Positions 1 through 12,066 of a stretch of 64,000 nt of DNA are shown in pieces. A model generated the notes under the pieces. It ran no database searches. It was not told where the DNA came from and saw only the letters and a list, made by a program, of their open reading frames with translations. The stretch comes from Metallyticus violacea. Its lineage: Eukaryota; Arthropoda; Insecta; Mantodea; Metallyticidae. How positions within the stretch are numbered: position 1 is the first letter of the stretch; each line of letters begins with the position of its first letter. The stretch is from positions 24,805,001 to 24,869,000 of the forward strand of contig CM060843.1 in assembly GCA_030762175.1 (NCBI GenBank), written 5' to 3'. A program made the position numbers and the translations under genes.

Positions 1-848
1 TATAATTTAATTTAGTAATCTTCAACATTTTTGATCAATTATGGTGGCGGTTAACCTTCAGTAGCATTTGAGTGTCATATTTCTAATGATGAATCAAAGA
101 AATACCTGAAAGATAATCTACTTATTCTTAACTCTAATGAATTTTTTGATCTTTCACTCATATTCTACCTTGAACAAATTATAAACACAAAGTAAAAGAA
201 CAGAATTTCTTTATCACAACTGACGGCGTAAGATCCTCGCCATTAACAGGTAAAGTAAACAGAGAGCTTACAATAAAATGTCTACATTATGAATTAGTCA
301 TCATACAGTTAGCATTGTGTCTCTGATCTTGACGCAACATTTATCGAGATGTTTAATCCTCACTATGACGAAAGAGAAGCTGAGCTTGGCAACACAGGCA
401 TTTCTGCTGTTTCATATCTACGTATCTTACAATGCGAAAATAACATGCCTAACATAATTCTTACATATATTTTCTCAAAAACATTCTACATTTCTTGAAA
501 AAGTCTTGTTGTATTTAATAAAACTCTCTTTCTGTTGGAAATTCTGTTCAAGATATTAGTTCCTTTTGTTACACTACCCACTGTTCATTTTGAATTAACT
601 ATGTAATACTCAACTGCCCAAATACATTTGTGGCATGATCTTCGAACATTGGAAAGTCTGCAACACAAAATTTATTCTGATAGCTGAACTACGTTTGTAT
701 ACTGCATCCATAGCTGTTTTTGTTTCATTCAAATTAAAATAAGGAGCTTATATTTTGAAACAATTTCTCCGAATCACTCCTACGAAAATATAATTATGTA
801 TATTTATGTAAGCACAATCATCACTGGCATCGCAATTAGTAAAATAAG

Positions 849-849
<1 letters not shown>
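1..849. other. AT-rich stretch without recognised features
   Basis: Only short chance open frames are present. No protein domain, repeat copy or RNA gene was recognised here. Confidence 0.5.

Positions 850-936
<87 letters not shown>
850..936. repeat. compound microsatellite (TA)n(TG)n
   Basis: A run of about 45 bases of alternating A and T passes directly into about 38 bases of alternating G and T. Open frames on both strands here (HTHTHT and IYIYIY peptides) are by-products of the dinucleotide repeat. Confidence 0.95.
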
Positions 937-940
<4 letters not shown>

Positions 941-1130
941 TATAAGCTGTAACTCGAGCGTAAGAATTGTAAATAGAGAAGGTCTTTGGTGTTTCCGATG
1001 TAGTAACTGGAAGAGTCAACAGGGTAATAAAATCACAAAACCTATTGAAAACCGAAGGTCGCATGCGGAGCCCAGTACTTTTTTTTAAAGGGCTTCTTCG
1101 CAGGAAAAATAAACGGAAAGACATTTAAAC

Positions 1131-1572
1131 TGTCTGGGAGCCCTGACCCCTACCAGATGCGGTACCGCCAGTCTTTTAAATTTATTCAATACTTACGTAC
1201 GTCTTAAAACTTTGAACAAATAGAGAATTGCACGCACAGCTGGTGAAATTGAACTAGCCAATGGGAAACATATGTTTAAATTTTAAAGAAAGGCGCCAGG
1301 CTGCGAGCACCATTTTGTCCTCTCCTAGCCAACGATTTTTATTTGAATTTAATATACAAAAGAGGCGGTCGCCCCGCTGGGGCAGTTCAGTCCAGTGCAG
1401 TCTTACTCAGTCGGCAGTCTTGTTAGGTTAACTCAGTTTCTTCATTCAGGTCAATCAATTTCAGCATTGAAGTCCTCCGCACCGCGAGACGCATTCAGTT
1501 GACTTACCCATTTCAGTTTATTTCAATTGAACTCAGTTAAGTAGTTCGCAGTACTCCTCTGTAAGTTTTACA
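1131..1572 (+). repeat. possible LTR of a Gypsy-like retrotransposon
   Basis: The segment starts TGTCTGGGAGCC and ends TTTTACA, so it has the TG...CA ends typical of LTRs. It is richer in GC than its surroundings. An AT-rich TATA-like stretch near 1350 is followed by a dense cluster of CAGT words from about 1386, resembling the arthropod initiator found at the start of R in insect LTRs. The bases just after 1572 (CGCGGCAACTAAG) could be a worn primer-binding site. No second LTR and no gag/pol was found next to it, so it could be a solo LTR or a chance likeness. Confidence 0.3.
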
Positions 1573-1621
1573 CGCGGCAACTAAGTTTATATTGAAAGTA
1601 ACCATGTTTATTATACGCTGT

Positions 1622-1886
1622 TGATTTGGTTTATTTATGGACGCTCTTTAACAGCGTCCCATTCAATCCAGAGCGTGAAACGGCCATAAATTTTGCTCAT
1701 AGGCCTCTTCTTTCAGGCTTGAGGTTCTTTTTTGTGCCGTTAATCTACGACACGGGACCTACGGCTTTACTTCCCTTCCGAAGGAATTTTTACGCTCGAA
1801 AAAATCCATCGATCCTGGCCGGGATTGAACCCGAAATCTTGGGTTTAGAAGGCAAGTTTGGTTACCACTACACCACCAGGACCGAC
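1622..1886 (-). mobile_element. SINE-A copy, tRNA-derived
   Basis: On the minus strand this reads as the tRNA-like head (GGTCCTGGTGGTGTAGTGGT, then a B-box-like sequence), followed by the family body and an AT-rich tail. The body includes AAGGGAAGTAAAGCCG and AGGCTTGAGG read on either strand. The B box is altered and there are small internal deletions compared with the copy at 36128. The head carries internal RNA polymerase III promoter boxes, and spread would depend on a LINE partner. The family match rests on comparison within this window. Confidence 0.85.
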
Positions 1887-2420
1887 ATCTATCATACGCG
1901 AAACACCAAAGGATGCAACAGAATTTGGACATAATAAACTACGCAATTATATATTATGTCGCATCGCGTGCTCATTTACACTACTATTGAATTCCTCTCC
2001 CGGTCCTGTTGAGTCTCAATCAACAAAATAATAGAATCACCCAGAGATATTGTTACCGTTGAAGCGTAGGCAATAATACCGAAGCAACTAACAATCAATC
2101 TACGATACGAAACCACTACATAATTGGCATCACGTGAGGTCATTCAACGTCAATGACAGATCGCTTCAAGAGTGGTGCCCAACCTGGGGCACATAGCCGG
2201 AGCCATACAAACCCTTCATAATTTAGTTCACCAGCGTGGGGTCCCTTAAAATAGAACCAGCTCAAGAAAGACTTCATAATTTGGCTCACCAACGTGGAGC
2301 CAACAACAATACTCCAAGAATAAACCGCTTCAATTTTTTATTTGTTTATTCATTTATTATTTTATTTTTATTTTTATTTATTTACTTATGTTTGTTCCAA
2401 AGAATCCTACAGTGTCACCC
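1887..2420. other. non-coding stretch with a local duplication
   Basis: The sequence CTTCATAATTTAGTTCACCA near 2213 recurs in slightly changed form near 2271, giving a direct repeat of about 30 bases at a spacing of about 58. A TTTA/ATTT-rich stretch follows at 2335-2395. No gene was seen. Confidence 0.5.
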
Positions 2421-2453
2421 TGAGTGAGTGAGTGAGTGAGTGAGTGAGTGAGC
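2421..2453. repeat. (GAGT)n microsatellite
   Basis: About eight tandem copies of a TGAG tetranucleotide are directly visible. Confidence 0.95.
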
Positions 2454-3583
2454 TTTCGGGATACAGGCAAGTTCTCATCAGACAAAGTGAGAAAAGCAGG
2501 TTGAAGATGTAGGAGAGAGGGAAGGCGAAAGGAAATTGAGGATGTTAGTGGAATAAAACATGACAACCGGAGATAAAAAAAAAATGAAAACCCGATTCTG
2601 TCAATCAACAATGCAACATGCCGTCACAGGAACCGATCCAGGGTCTTTTATTGATACAATCAAGTGATCTACAAGATGGCTGAGTTCCATTTTACTCGCT
2701 GGTAATAAAGTAGAAATGCTTGCCTGTAACGAAGAAAGAGCTGAGATACGTTTTTTACACTGGCAATACTGAAGGCTTTCCACGAATTTCTTTTCCAACC
2801 ATTTTCCCATTTGCTACAACACACTGCATGAAACGTAATAATTGCACTTCTGCGAGATAGAAGTGGTACTTGAAATCTTTGTCATCTCACATAATAACAG
2901 TTGGAGTGAAAAGACATCTATACCGTGGCTCTTCCTCGAGGAATTCTCTCCTTGATAAACTTTATTTCTCGGAACACAATAGCACGCGACATTCAGTATT
3001 CTCTATAAGGAACAAAATTCTCTCTCAGGCTTTTCCTATTGAAACCAAAGCTGGAATGGTAGCTTTTGTTCAAATTCTATTTCACTTTTAATGGAGAGTA
3101 ATAAATATAGCAGCTCTTTATTTCTCACCGCATAATTTGATTAAAACAGTCACGATTATTACATGACAATTGAATCTTCAATACAATTTTTTCATAAGTG
3201 ATCCATACTTTTATTAAAATGGAGTGAATTTTTTTTAAAAAGCTCAGATATGATCAACCGCATAAGAAGTAAATCTTCAAGTATACAAATATTTAGTCTT
3301 TTTAAGGTAATGGCAACATCTATGAATTTTGAAAATCTGTATGTCTTTTATAATAAAAGTTGAATATGTATACATCAATATTAAGGCAATCAACATTCAC
3401 TAGTGAATCTAGACAATTGACAGTGGATTCGATTGCGCACTTAGAAGCATCCGCGATGTATTTGTTATTTTCAAAACTGAACATTGCCTACAGGTGGTGT
3501 TGTTATAAACCATAAACGACAGACAATAGACAGTCGTAGCAGTCACATCCCTGTCTGATTGTGCTGACCTGTGCCTATTAAAA
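2454..3583. other. no recognised feature
   Basis: Only short open frames without recognisable domains are present. The last part may be the 5' non-coding end of the transposon that follows, but no terminal inverted repeat was found. Confidence 0.4.
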
Positions 3584-4595
3584 ATGGAACTATTCAGCAA
3601 CGCAGAGTATGCGGACATGCATTTCATCTATGGTAGGGCTAACGACAATGTACTGGAGGCTGCACGTTTGTACCGTCAAGAATACATCCCGAGGACACTC
3701 CGAAAGTCGCACATGTACAAAAATGCATCAGCGCCTCAGAGAACAGGGTAGTTTCGTACGTGGTAGAGGAGTAGGAAGACCTGCTGCATTACGTCTGAAG
3801 TTGAGGATATCGTGTTGGAAGAGTACAAGTCTCTACAGGAACTTCAATGAGAAGTCACAATAATGTATGGAGAACTTTACTTCGCAATTCACTGTACTCT
3901 TATCACCTCCAAAGAGCTCAATCTCTCATTGATCCGGACTTTGGTCCTAGATTGAATTTTTGTCAGTGGATGCAACAACAGGCTGCAGTCAACCCTCGTT
4001 TTACAGGTAATATTTTATTTACTCGAGAAGCGGGGCTCACATGCGATGGTATTTTTAATTATCATAATACATATTTTTGGTGGGAAGTAAACTCACATGC
4101 TGTTTCATGAGTCACATAAACAACGTTTCTCATTGAATGTATGGTTAGGTGTATTAAATGATCGTCTCATTGGGCCGTACAATCTTCCAAGAAAACTAAT
4201 GGACGGAGATGCCTTCGGTTTCTGCGCCGGAATCTTCCAGGATGGCTTGAGAATGTTCCCCATGAGCAATGTCGGAGTATGCGGTACATGTATGATGGAG
4301 CTCTGTAAAGAAGACATCTAACGCGGAGACTGATCCAAGAAGGATAAGTCGAGGAGGGCCTGTACCTTGGCCTCCACGATCACCTGATCTCAGTCCTTTG
4401 CATTTTTCTGTCTGGGATCACCTCAAAAGTATAGTGTACCGCATTCCCGTTGATACGATTGAAGTACTGATTTGTATATGCTTGTCAAGAATTTCGAGAT
4501 GATCCGGAGGTTTTGAAATAATTCGAAACTCACTATAAAGACGAGTGCAATATTGCATCCAGATGCAAAGACGACACTTTGAACAACTCTTTTAA
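3584..4595 (+). pseudogene. DDE transposase pseudogene with DUF4817-like N-terminus
   Basis: The ATG at 3584 opens a peptide resembling the DUF4817 helix-turn-helix of insect transposases (EYADMHFIYG, then an AARLYRQEY stretch). Frame changes follow. The DDE part is then readable in three frames: a block with ILFTREAGLTCDG, then SLNVWLGVLNDRLIGPYNLP, then PVPWPPRSPDLSPLHF, and a C-terminal tail with HFEQLF just before the stop at 4595. The first catalytic Asp, expected where FTREAG reads, is Arg. The third, expected in PLDF, is His. The middle MYDGA keeps Asp. Frameshifts and loss of two catalytic residues make it inactive. Family knowledge places such enzymes in the Tc1/mariner-type (ITm) superfamily, cutting and pasting DNA at TA sites. 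No terminal repeats were found. Confidence 0.85.
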
Positions 4596-6351
4596 CAGAT
4601 AAGAATGTACAGTACATAACATGTAACACACTAAAGTAAAATATTGCACTCCTCGTTAAGTTAAGCTATGAGCGAATTTTGAGCCAACTTAGAATGGAAA
4701 TTAAACGAAAAGTCTACTTTTAAAATTCATTTGTACTAACTAGAACGATGTTTCTTAATGAAGTCAGTGGCGATTTGTAACCACAAATTTGCAATGACTC
4801 GTTTACAGACACATGTTTACTGGAACTTTTTTTGCTTCTACTATCGTATACTTTCAACGTTTAAGTTGGCGCCATTAATTTTGATATATTCTATATGTAT
4901 TTAAAAGAGATAAGATATTTTACATAGGAACCCGAATATAACAGTGGATTTAATACAAAATAATTAGAGCTTATAGAAAATTTGAACCAACGAAATATTA
5001 ATATTGCTGTAGTAATAGAGACTAAGAAAAAAATTGATAGAATAAGTAACTTCATTAAAAAATCAAATGGAAATATCACAACTTTTCCTATTTAACTCTG
5101 ATTTCAAACCTTAGCCTTGACACCACTTGAATGGAAAAACAATACGTGTTATATAAATTAACCCTAATAAGTGTACTTTAGAGTAGGTGTAGGTAAAATA
5201 TGTGAAAAAACAACACTTTTTTGTTTGTTTAACGCAAAAAATAATACATGTTTTCTACATTAAAATTACAGAGTTTCATCTCAAAAATATCATGTTAAAG
5301 AAAAAAATAACATCTCCAAGCGAACGTGATTGATTATTGCCCCATTCTTTTATAATTTTATACATTTAAAAATTTTAAGATTCATTTTCTTGAAAACTAT
5401 TGAACATATTTTATTAAAAAGTTTTAAACATGTTTTAGATATTTACACATTAAAACTGGTGGAACAGATTTTAATATTCAATAAATTGCTAACGATATTT
5501 TAAAAACACCTAAATTAGTATAAATTATTCATATACCTTGAAAAAGCTGTACTCGGACAGATGTTTAAAATTTATTCAACAGTATTATGCAGAAGATTGG
5601 TTTCTATAAATCTATGAAATTTCATTCTTTATATAAAATAGCTTATAATAAAATGCACTCAAAATTGGGGGGAGGGGAACTAAAGTTATGAAAAAATTAA
5701 ATTAAAGCATTAATTTCATTTCATTTAATGTTGGCCATAAACTCCTCCACGAAACCCTCAAGAAAGGTAGCTCAAGAAGAATGAAATGCAAAAGTTAGAA
5801 GAAAATGAGGAATGCATGACCAACATTAGTAACCATAGCATCAGTGGAAATGAAGGTAAAACTTTAAAACAAACTATTATTTATTTTATGTATAATAAAA
5901 CGTATAGCCTAAATATCTTATTTAAATTACATAATGTCTATGTTTTGCTGGTTTTATTAATATTTAACATTTTTAGTTGTTCCCTTCTCGTAAAACTAAT
6001 AACGTATTTTAGTGTTTCAAAAAAACATTTTTTAAATACTTCTATGGCCGGAGTCACAGATATTACTAGAGATATCTTCCGGGCTGATATGCCGAGGTCT
6101 GCTGGAGCTTGTTATAAAAAACTACATCACGTGAAGCTTGCCCCGTACTGACAAGTAAAGCCTAAAGCCTACCTGTGCAAAAATTTAAATTTAAGGTATG
6201 TGCTGCTTGTTCCATCTTCTCCCAGTTCTAATTTATATATAAAATAATATTTTCCCTCTGTTTGCACTGATGCCAACTATACCTAATACATACAAAAAAT
6301 GTCTAGCAAAACTATATTTTTCTACGTTGGTAGAACGTAGCTAAAATCATA
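4596..6351. other. AT-rich stretch, no supported gene
   Basis: This is mostly A/T-rich sequence. The longest open frame (5786-6151, plus strand, 121 codons) has a short polar start, a hydrophobic middle and no recognised domain. Its first 25 codons run into a GGTAAA that could serve as a splice donor, but no acceptor or partner exon is evident. I regard it as a chance frame. Confidence 0.4.
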
Positions 6352-6785
6352 GGAGGGCTAAAATCATAGTTTTTGTACCATTTTAATATTTGAAAATTTC
6401 TGTTTATTGTGATATGATTTTATTCAATGTATCTTGGTTATGGTTTTTTTAATAAAATTTTAATTATTGCAGAAACCCCTCTCTCTTTTTTGATTTCTCA
6501 AGCACTTGTTCTGTTAAAATTCTATATCCCAGAAAACATTTGCTCTAGAAGGCTGTGGTTTGTCTGGAACGATAGAACAATTTTCATTTCATAAATAAGC
6601 AGAATTTGTTTCCATGACATTATTTTTTGTTGTTTTACAATGTTGCAGGATTTCAACTAGTGTTACCCTCAAAAAGTTAATTTTTCTTTACAAACATTTT
6701 TGACTGCAATTATTGAAAAATCTACATTTTTTTTTTTGCATAAGTTTCCCATTTTTTTAGGATCTATATAAGTTCTCACTTTTGT

Positions 6786-7080
6786 CGGTCCTGGTGGTGT
6801 AGTGGTAACCATACTTGCCTTCTAAACCCAAGATCGCGGGTTCAAACCCGACCAGGGTCGATGGATTTTTTCGGGGTGTAAAACTCCTAAGTATGGCTTC
6901 CTTCGGAAGGGAAGTAAAGCCGTGGGACCCGTGTCATACCTTTACGGCACAAAAAAGAACTTCAAGCCTGAAAAAAGAGCCTTCTGAGAAAAATTTGTCG
7001 GCCGTTTCACGCCCTGAATAGAATGGGACGCTGATGACCTGTGATGTTAAAGAGCGTTCGTAAATAAACAAATAAAAAAA
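6786..7080 (+). mobile_element. SINE-A copy inserted in the dispersed repeat
   Basis: The tRNA-like head runs from GGTCCTGGTGGTGTAGTGGT through a B box (GGGTTCAAACCC), followed by the full family body and an A-rich tail. An 11-base direct repeat flanks it: GTTCTCACTTT at 6772-6782 and GCTCTCACTTT at 7093-7103. This matches a target-site duplication from LINE-mediated insertion. Arm B of the host repeat gives the empty site. Confidence 0.9.
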
Positions 7081-7183
7081 TAATTAAATACAGCTCTCAC
7101 TTTGAAAAAAATATCATTTATTCATGCCATTATTGTGATGATATGCATCTATTATGGTACAGCTAGGACAAAATGTGACAATG

Positions 7184-7228
7184 TAAAATAAATAAATAAA
7201 TAAATAAATAAGTAAATAAAAATAAAAG
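7184..7228. repeat. (AAAT)n microsatellite
   Basis: AAAT/AATA tetranucleotides run in tandem. The tract is absent from the matching position of the inverted copy near 12920, so it expanded after the copies separated. Confidence 0.9.
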
Positions 7229-7445
7229 GTTGGTAAAAAGCGGAAAAAAAGAAAATTATTGAAAATAATTTATAATTTTCTTCAGAGTGGTATAGTAGAG
7301 AAAAAAGATAGCAAATTTCAATTATATGCATCTGCATGTTGCAAAAGTTTCATTTTATTAGCTTTAATAGTCCTTGGGGAAATGAAAACTGAAGTTGGTA
7401 GATTTAACATTACAAGAATAGACTTTTCATACCCCCTTAATGCGT

Positions 7446-8112
7446 TTTAATTCCGGCCGACTCAGCTGTAAGTTGAACATCTAAGGAAAAAAATTAGCTG
7501 ACGCGTTGTGTAAACAAGCCTCAACAAAGCGATGAAGTCTAGCCTAAATACATGATTAGCATTTTAATTGAGTACGGACAACGGATGTTTGGCGCATCCC
7601 TTGGTCGACACGGAATACCTTCCTGAAAGATTGTTTTAAACGCACTAATTTATTCTTTGTTTGTTTAATAAACGCTAATCTAAATGCAACTACAGAGTTC
7701 CCAATGCATCACTCGGTTGATCAAACAACTTGCAAAAACAAATCAGAGAATAGAACTATTTTGATGAACTTGCACTGTTCATTAGGTAAATTGCAACATT
7801 TCTTGTTTTGTTTATCTAGTTATAAGTGCCTTGTGAGGGGGGGGGGGACTAGAAGTCATTCCAATGCAAACTGCAAAGCTTGTGCAGGAACTAACATCTG
7901 GCATGTTTTGTACTGATCTAATAATTATGCTTTCCAACACCGATTCTCAAAATAAAATATTTGTCATTTAAAGGGGGAAATGATATTAAATATTTTAACA
8001 ATCTAAAAAATGTAACACAAACTGTAATGGTAAGGTAGTATATTATGATACAACTTGGCAAGTATAGTATAATACAGTGAGGTTATTCGCGTTGTGTACT
8101 ATATACTGAAAG
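7446..8112. other. no recognised feature
   Basis: AT-rich sequence with a run of nine G at about 7840. No domain, RNA gene or repeat copy was recognised. Confidence 0.4.
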
Positions 8113-8700
8113 AAACCAGTCGTCAAAGCCTTATAATGCATGTGCAGGCAGCAGCTTTCAGTTAACGTGAGGAAAACTTTGTCAGCGAATGAGTGTGCAT
8201 TCATGTGTTACTTGATGCATTTATTGTGTGTAAATTTTTGCTAATTATTCCTCGTTAGTTATACCCCTCCATAAATATATTCTTGAAGAACGGTTTTTAT
8301 TTACGATACATTATGAAAAAGGTTTCTTGCAGAGAAGTGGTAAGGCGATTTGCAACAAAATAATCTTAGCAATGATTTCCCAGATACAGAAACTGTTTGT
8401 CAACTTGTTAAAAGTTACGAGAAAGAGAGATCTCTCAATGACAAGAAACGTGTTTCGAACCGCCGCGCTGTGTTCTTACAGAAACAAAGTTACATAAAAT
8501 ACAGGAATTTCCTATGCAGATTCCGGCAATGTACTGCCGCTGAGGGGCATCATTTTCAACACCCGTAACATAGGCTAATGTTTATCCTGTTTTAAATATA
8601 GTATAATTTTATACTTTCAGTAAAAATATAAATACTAAAATTAAAATACTAACTTTACGAATGGCGACCCTTATTTCCTTTCTTCCGGTTGCTACGGCTG
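8113..8700 (+). mobile_element. internally deleted DDE transposon, copy 1
   Basis: This segment is collinear with 14359-14930. It carries the N-terminal helix-turn-helix region of a transposase related to the one at 3584: a YILEER-like start near 8270, CREVVRRFATK near 8330, and SLNDKKRVSNRR near 8433. This passes directly into a C-terminal tail, CRFRQCTAAEGHHFQHP, with the stop at 8566-8568. The central catalytic domain is missing. Both copies are joined at the same place, so this is a non-autonomous deletion derivative that multiplied after the deletion. Ends are approximate because no terminal repeats could be defined. Confidence 0.75.
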
Positions 8701-9416
8701 CACTTCCTTCGTAAGCAGCTGCACACTGGCGACCTTTATTAAGGAAGAATTATGAACGATCTTAATTTCTAACCATAATGCAAGTAAATATAAAAATATG
8801 AGCTAAATTCCGAGGAAAATTTTTGGAAAAGAAAAGAAGTTCGTTCTTTCTTTTCGGAAGAACATTATTGTTTTGAATTTTCGGCAAATAAGTGTAAAAC
8901 GAACGTTAAAAGGTTTATTTTAAGGATGTTAAAGTGCCTTTAAAATTACACACAGCATTTTTCCTTATTGGAGTTTAAAATATAAATTTACAGATCAAAT
9001 TTAGCTTAGAAATAAGTGCCGTTCTACTAGTACGAATGTCTCAAAAAATGGTATTGCAAAATTGATCTTCAGTTAATTCTTCATCCACTCTATTAACCGG
9101 ATTTTCAGCTTCTAGCGATTTCCAGAGCGTCAAATTTTGGTTTTTCCACATTTCATTTAATTTTTCATTAAGTATGGAAAACAAAACTCATTTATTCTGG
9201 CTGTTTATACATCTAAAAGTCTGCGATATTGTTGTGGAATATCGCCACCTTTTGACTACCTGGAATAGAACGAGATACCATGAAATACGTGTCAAAATAA
9301 ATAAATTGGTATAAAGTAGAAGCACTATATGTTGACTTTATGTAGTCTGAGTGTTTGGTTGTTGGTGAAAGTAGCACCTTGAATTTTACGGATAGTACAA
9401 TTAAGGTTTCTGATTA
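8701..9416. other. no recognised feature
   Basis: AT-rich DNA containing only short open frames. The first 50 bases may still belong to the deleted transposon. Confidence 0.4.
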
Positions 9417-9612
9417 GTGTTTAACGCCCGTTTTTACTACTGAGGCACTACAAGCGGTGGACACTGATGATACAAGAGATGAAATAAATTGGGAAAGGAT
9501 TTTTTTTAAAGAAGTAAGCGTTCCAGATGTAAGTTTAGGGCACCCTCCCGACATTTGCCATTTATAAGGACTGAGGAAAACCTGGAAAAAATCTCGATCA
9601 CCCGTGGCGGTG
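9417..9612 (-). mobile_element. SINE-B copy, head partly deleted
   Basis: The minus strand matches the SINE-B body of the copy at 44346: CCAGGTTTTCCTCAGTC, then TTTAAAAAAAATCC, a CACCGC-like block, and the tail AAAAACGGGCGTTAA. The middle of the tRNA-like head, including the B box, is missing. Only the outer acceptor-side bases (CACCGCCACGGGTGATCGAG) remain. Confidence 0.8.
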
Positions 9613-9649
9613 CAATTAAGGAGATAGTATCTCGGATTCATACTATATA

Positions 9650-10110
9650 AGTCTGGTAGATGTGAAAATGGTGTAGAAAATGGTGTGTCACAGGCCTGCA
9701 ATGCTATTGAGCATGTAAATAGAGTGCTCTGGAATCCATACATTACATAGAAAGTTAAGTTAAGGATATTAAATGTGGCAGTGGAGAGTATTGTGGCATA
9801 TGGCGCAGAAGGCTGGAAACTGGGCGAAAGAGAGAAAAATACATTAACGCAGTATAAATGAATGGTAACGGCCTGATCGTCTGCAGTGTCGACAACTTCA
9901 ATTTTTCAAGCATGTTCAACGGATGTCAGAGGAAGTATTGAATTGCCCTTCCCCCCAGAAAGGAAGAAAAGAGGACGACCTCGGCTTATACTCGTATGGA
10001 GGGGAGGAGTCATGGAGGTAATGAGAGCTAAAGATCTGGAAGATAGGCCCTGGAACGACTGTGTAAGAAGCAAAAGGGGAATTTACGGCAACTGCTTATA
10101 AAGTGTTTTA
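9650..10110 (+). pseudogene. LINE reverse transcriptase C-terminal remnant
   Basis: The translated plus strand shows the region after the polymerase domain of an insect non-LTR retrotransposon. An INRVLWNP-like block (as VNRVLWNPYIT) is followed after a stop by KLRILNVAVESIVAYGAEGW near 9755. Later comes the basic RKKRGRPR block near 9964 and a terminal WNDCVRS near 10051. Such proteins copy their own RNA at a nicked target. In-frame stops and a frame change after 9855 show decay. The 5' part is absent, as usual for truncated LINE copies, and a SINE-B lies directly upstream. Confidence 0.8.
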
Positions 10111-10239
10111 AACGTAAAAAATCTTAACTTACATTTTATTTAGTCTTACGATTTTACTTACTTAACTTAGTCACTAACGATGACAATGATTATTTCGTAC
10201 AGTGTAACAAAACATGCATTATTTTCCGGTAAAATTGAA

Positions 10240-10297
10240 AAACTGACTGGACCAAGTGTGTGGCCCTGAATGGAGACTTTATTCAGAAAAAAGTATA
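10240..10297 (+). pseudogene. mariner transposase C-terminal scrap
   Basis: One frame reads DWTKCVALNGDFIQKK. This matches the usual last residues of mariner transposases, where a CI/CV-x-L-x-GDY block ends the protein. Only about 50 bases are recognisable and they are cut off by the next element, so this is a minor relic. Confidence 0.4.
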
Positions 10298-10320
10298 TAT
10301 ATACCCCCTAATAACAAATA

Positions 10321-10956
10321 CAACAAATACCTCCTATCCGGCATCCAATATACTATCAATACCAAAATGACGGTTCTTTTCAATAAAGAAAAAAAAAAAG
10401 AAAAGAAAAAAAAAAACATCTCAGTTTAGGCATGCGGTCATTTTGGATTTTCATCTTCACTCTTCTTCTATACAGTAGCGAGCTTGGTAACGACAACAAG
10501 ATAGCTTCACACTTCACAGTATCATAGTAGCAAGCATTATAACGTGTAAGTCGCCGCACCTGAGAATAGTAGCTAAAGTTCCTGCAAGAAAAATATTCCT
10601 ACTTCTAAACAGAAGGTGAAATTGTAGTACAAAATGAAAAAGGGTATTTGTGAATATAAGAACCATCGCGTGTTACAACTTAGCCTTTATAGTGGAAGTC
10701 GATTACGGTGTTGGCTACCCTAATCTCGATGTCATAAGGTCATCAATACAGCAATTTTAGTAAGTTATTTTTACTGTGAAGGATTGAAAATATAGTTTGT
10801 ATTTCAAGTTTTAATTTTTAAAAATTCACCTAAAAATCCCAAATTTCTGCATTGAAAAATGTTCGTGCATATATCTTGACATAGCTTACAAAACTATTTT
10901 CCAGTTATACGGCGCTAACTTTGCCCCATGGTTGCCGGATATGAGAGATTTTACTG
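10321..10956. mobile_element. pogo/Tigger-like deletion derivative
   Basis: The left end (CAACAAATACCTCCTATCCG) and the reverse complement of the right end (CAGTAAAATCTCTCATATCC) are imperfect inverted repeats that both continue into GGCA. Each is flanked by TA (10319-10320 and 10957-10958), the target site of this superfamily. The interior of about 600 bases has no transposase, so the element would depend on an enzyme from elsewhere. Family placement rests on the end sequence only. Confidence 0.45.
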
Positions 10957-12066
10957 TATTTAAGTTGCTTTTTGATACACTTTTCCAATTATATTCATAT
11001 TTGGCGACAATTGCCGAAAAACTTTTACGTTATCATTATATAAGCAGTAATATGTTAATGCGTCAAAACACATACATTCCGATTATAATTATGAAAAGGC
11101 AAACGCAAAAAGAACAAATTATGCCCGGTGATATTTTTTCACAATACCAAGCATTTTGTTGTAAATATATCTTAATTATTTTCTGTTAACACTACTTCTG
11201 AACTTGTTTTCTGAGTAATAAACACATACTTAGTGTCTGCATTCTAAGTTATAAGCTAAGTATACAGAACATTAAGCAGCTTGCTGCTTTTATATCGATA
11301 TAAAATAGTATTTTCCCAAATATTACAAGAGATAGAAATAAGAAAGACATTTAGAACCTTTTGATCCCGTTATTACCAGCTTTATTTATACTAGCACTAA
11401 GTTTCCTTCCATCCTATGTTATATCAGAGCGAGTTTTCATAGAAATATCTTGATTTATAACAAAAATTATATCGTAATTATCAAGGTTTAACGTTTTGAG
11501 CGGGGTAATGGCTTTGTTTTAGATCAAAGTTAACGATGTTGGTCACAAATATGTGTTATAAACTTCACTAACCATTTAATTTAACGTATAAAGGCGATTC
11601 CAAAAATGTTCCGAGGGCAGTAATTTATGTATAGAATATTTTCAAAAGAAATTTAGTGGTTAACGTAAATTGAAACCTCCAAATGGCGCCAAAACCGTTA
11701 TTTACATCTTGGTTTTTATAGTTTAGAAACAGATTCCTTAGATTGGTATTTAAGTGTTTGGCTAATTGTTAAACCTGAGATTTTTCTGGGTTTTTGCTTC
11801 GTTCAATACTGTTACATTACAGGAAAAGCATTTTATTGGTTTCTGGCTTCTTGCACTGTGTCATTACTCATTTGATTATTTCCGTTTTGGAGCTGACTCC
11901 ATACTGAAAAATTAGATTCTTAATGAATGCAGTCATTTTGTCTGAATTGGAACATTCCAAAGGTTTTCCACAGTTGTCAATGTAACATATCCATATGCAC
12001 AGACATACATCTCGAAATTTTTAGCCAAATGTTTAAATTGTACTTATTTTATTGTATGTGGAATAT
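10957..12066. other. no recognised feature
   Basis: AT-rich sequence without domains. The open frame at 10932-11189 begins inside the preceding transposon end and is not convincing. Confidence 0.4.

Larger units (their letters stand above)
6352..7445 (+). repeat. dispersed repeat, arm A (inverted relative to 12706-13435)
   Basis: Read in reverse complement, this segment is collinear with 12706-13435 over its whole length. Shared blocks include TTGCATAAGTTTCCCATTTT near 6737 and AAAGTTTCATTTTATTAGCT near 7343. The copy is interrupted by a SINE-A insertion at 6786-7080 that arm B lacks. The repeat has no coding content that I can recognise and is probably an old non-autonomous element. Confidence 0.8.

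Noticed and set aside
849..1124. Minus-strand 91-codon frame with HTHTHT and IYIYIY runs
   Set aside because: The peptide is a translation of the (TA)n(TG)n microsatellite.
5786..6151. 121-codon frame as a host exon
   Set aside because: A GGTAAA donor-like site exists, but there is no recognisable domain, acceptor or partner exon. Kept only as a note.
6786..6862. Possible real tRNA genes at the SINE heads (also 22421, 36128, 44346)
   Set aside because: Each is followed by the same family-specific body and tail, and the copies are dispersed with target duplications. They are SINE heads, not tRNA genes.
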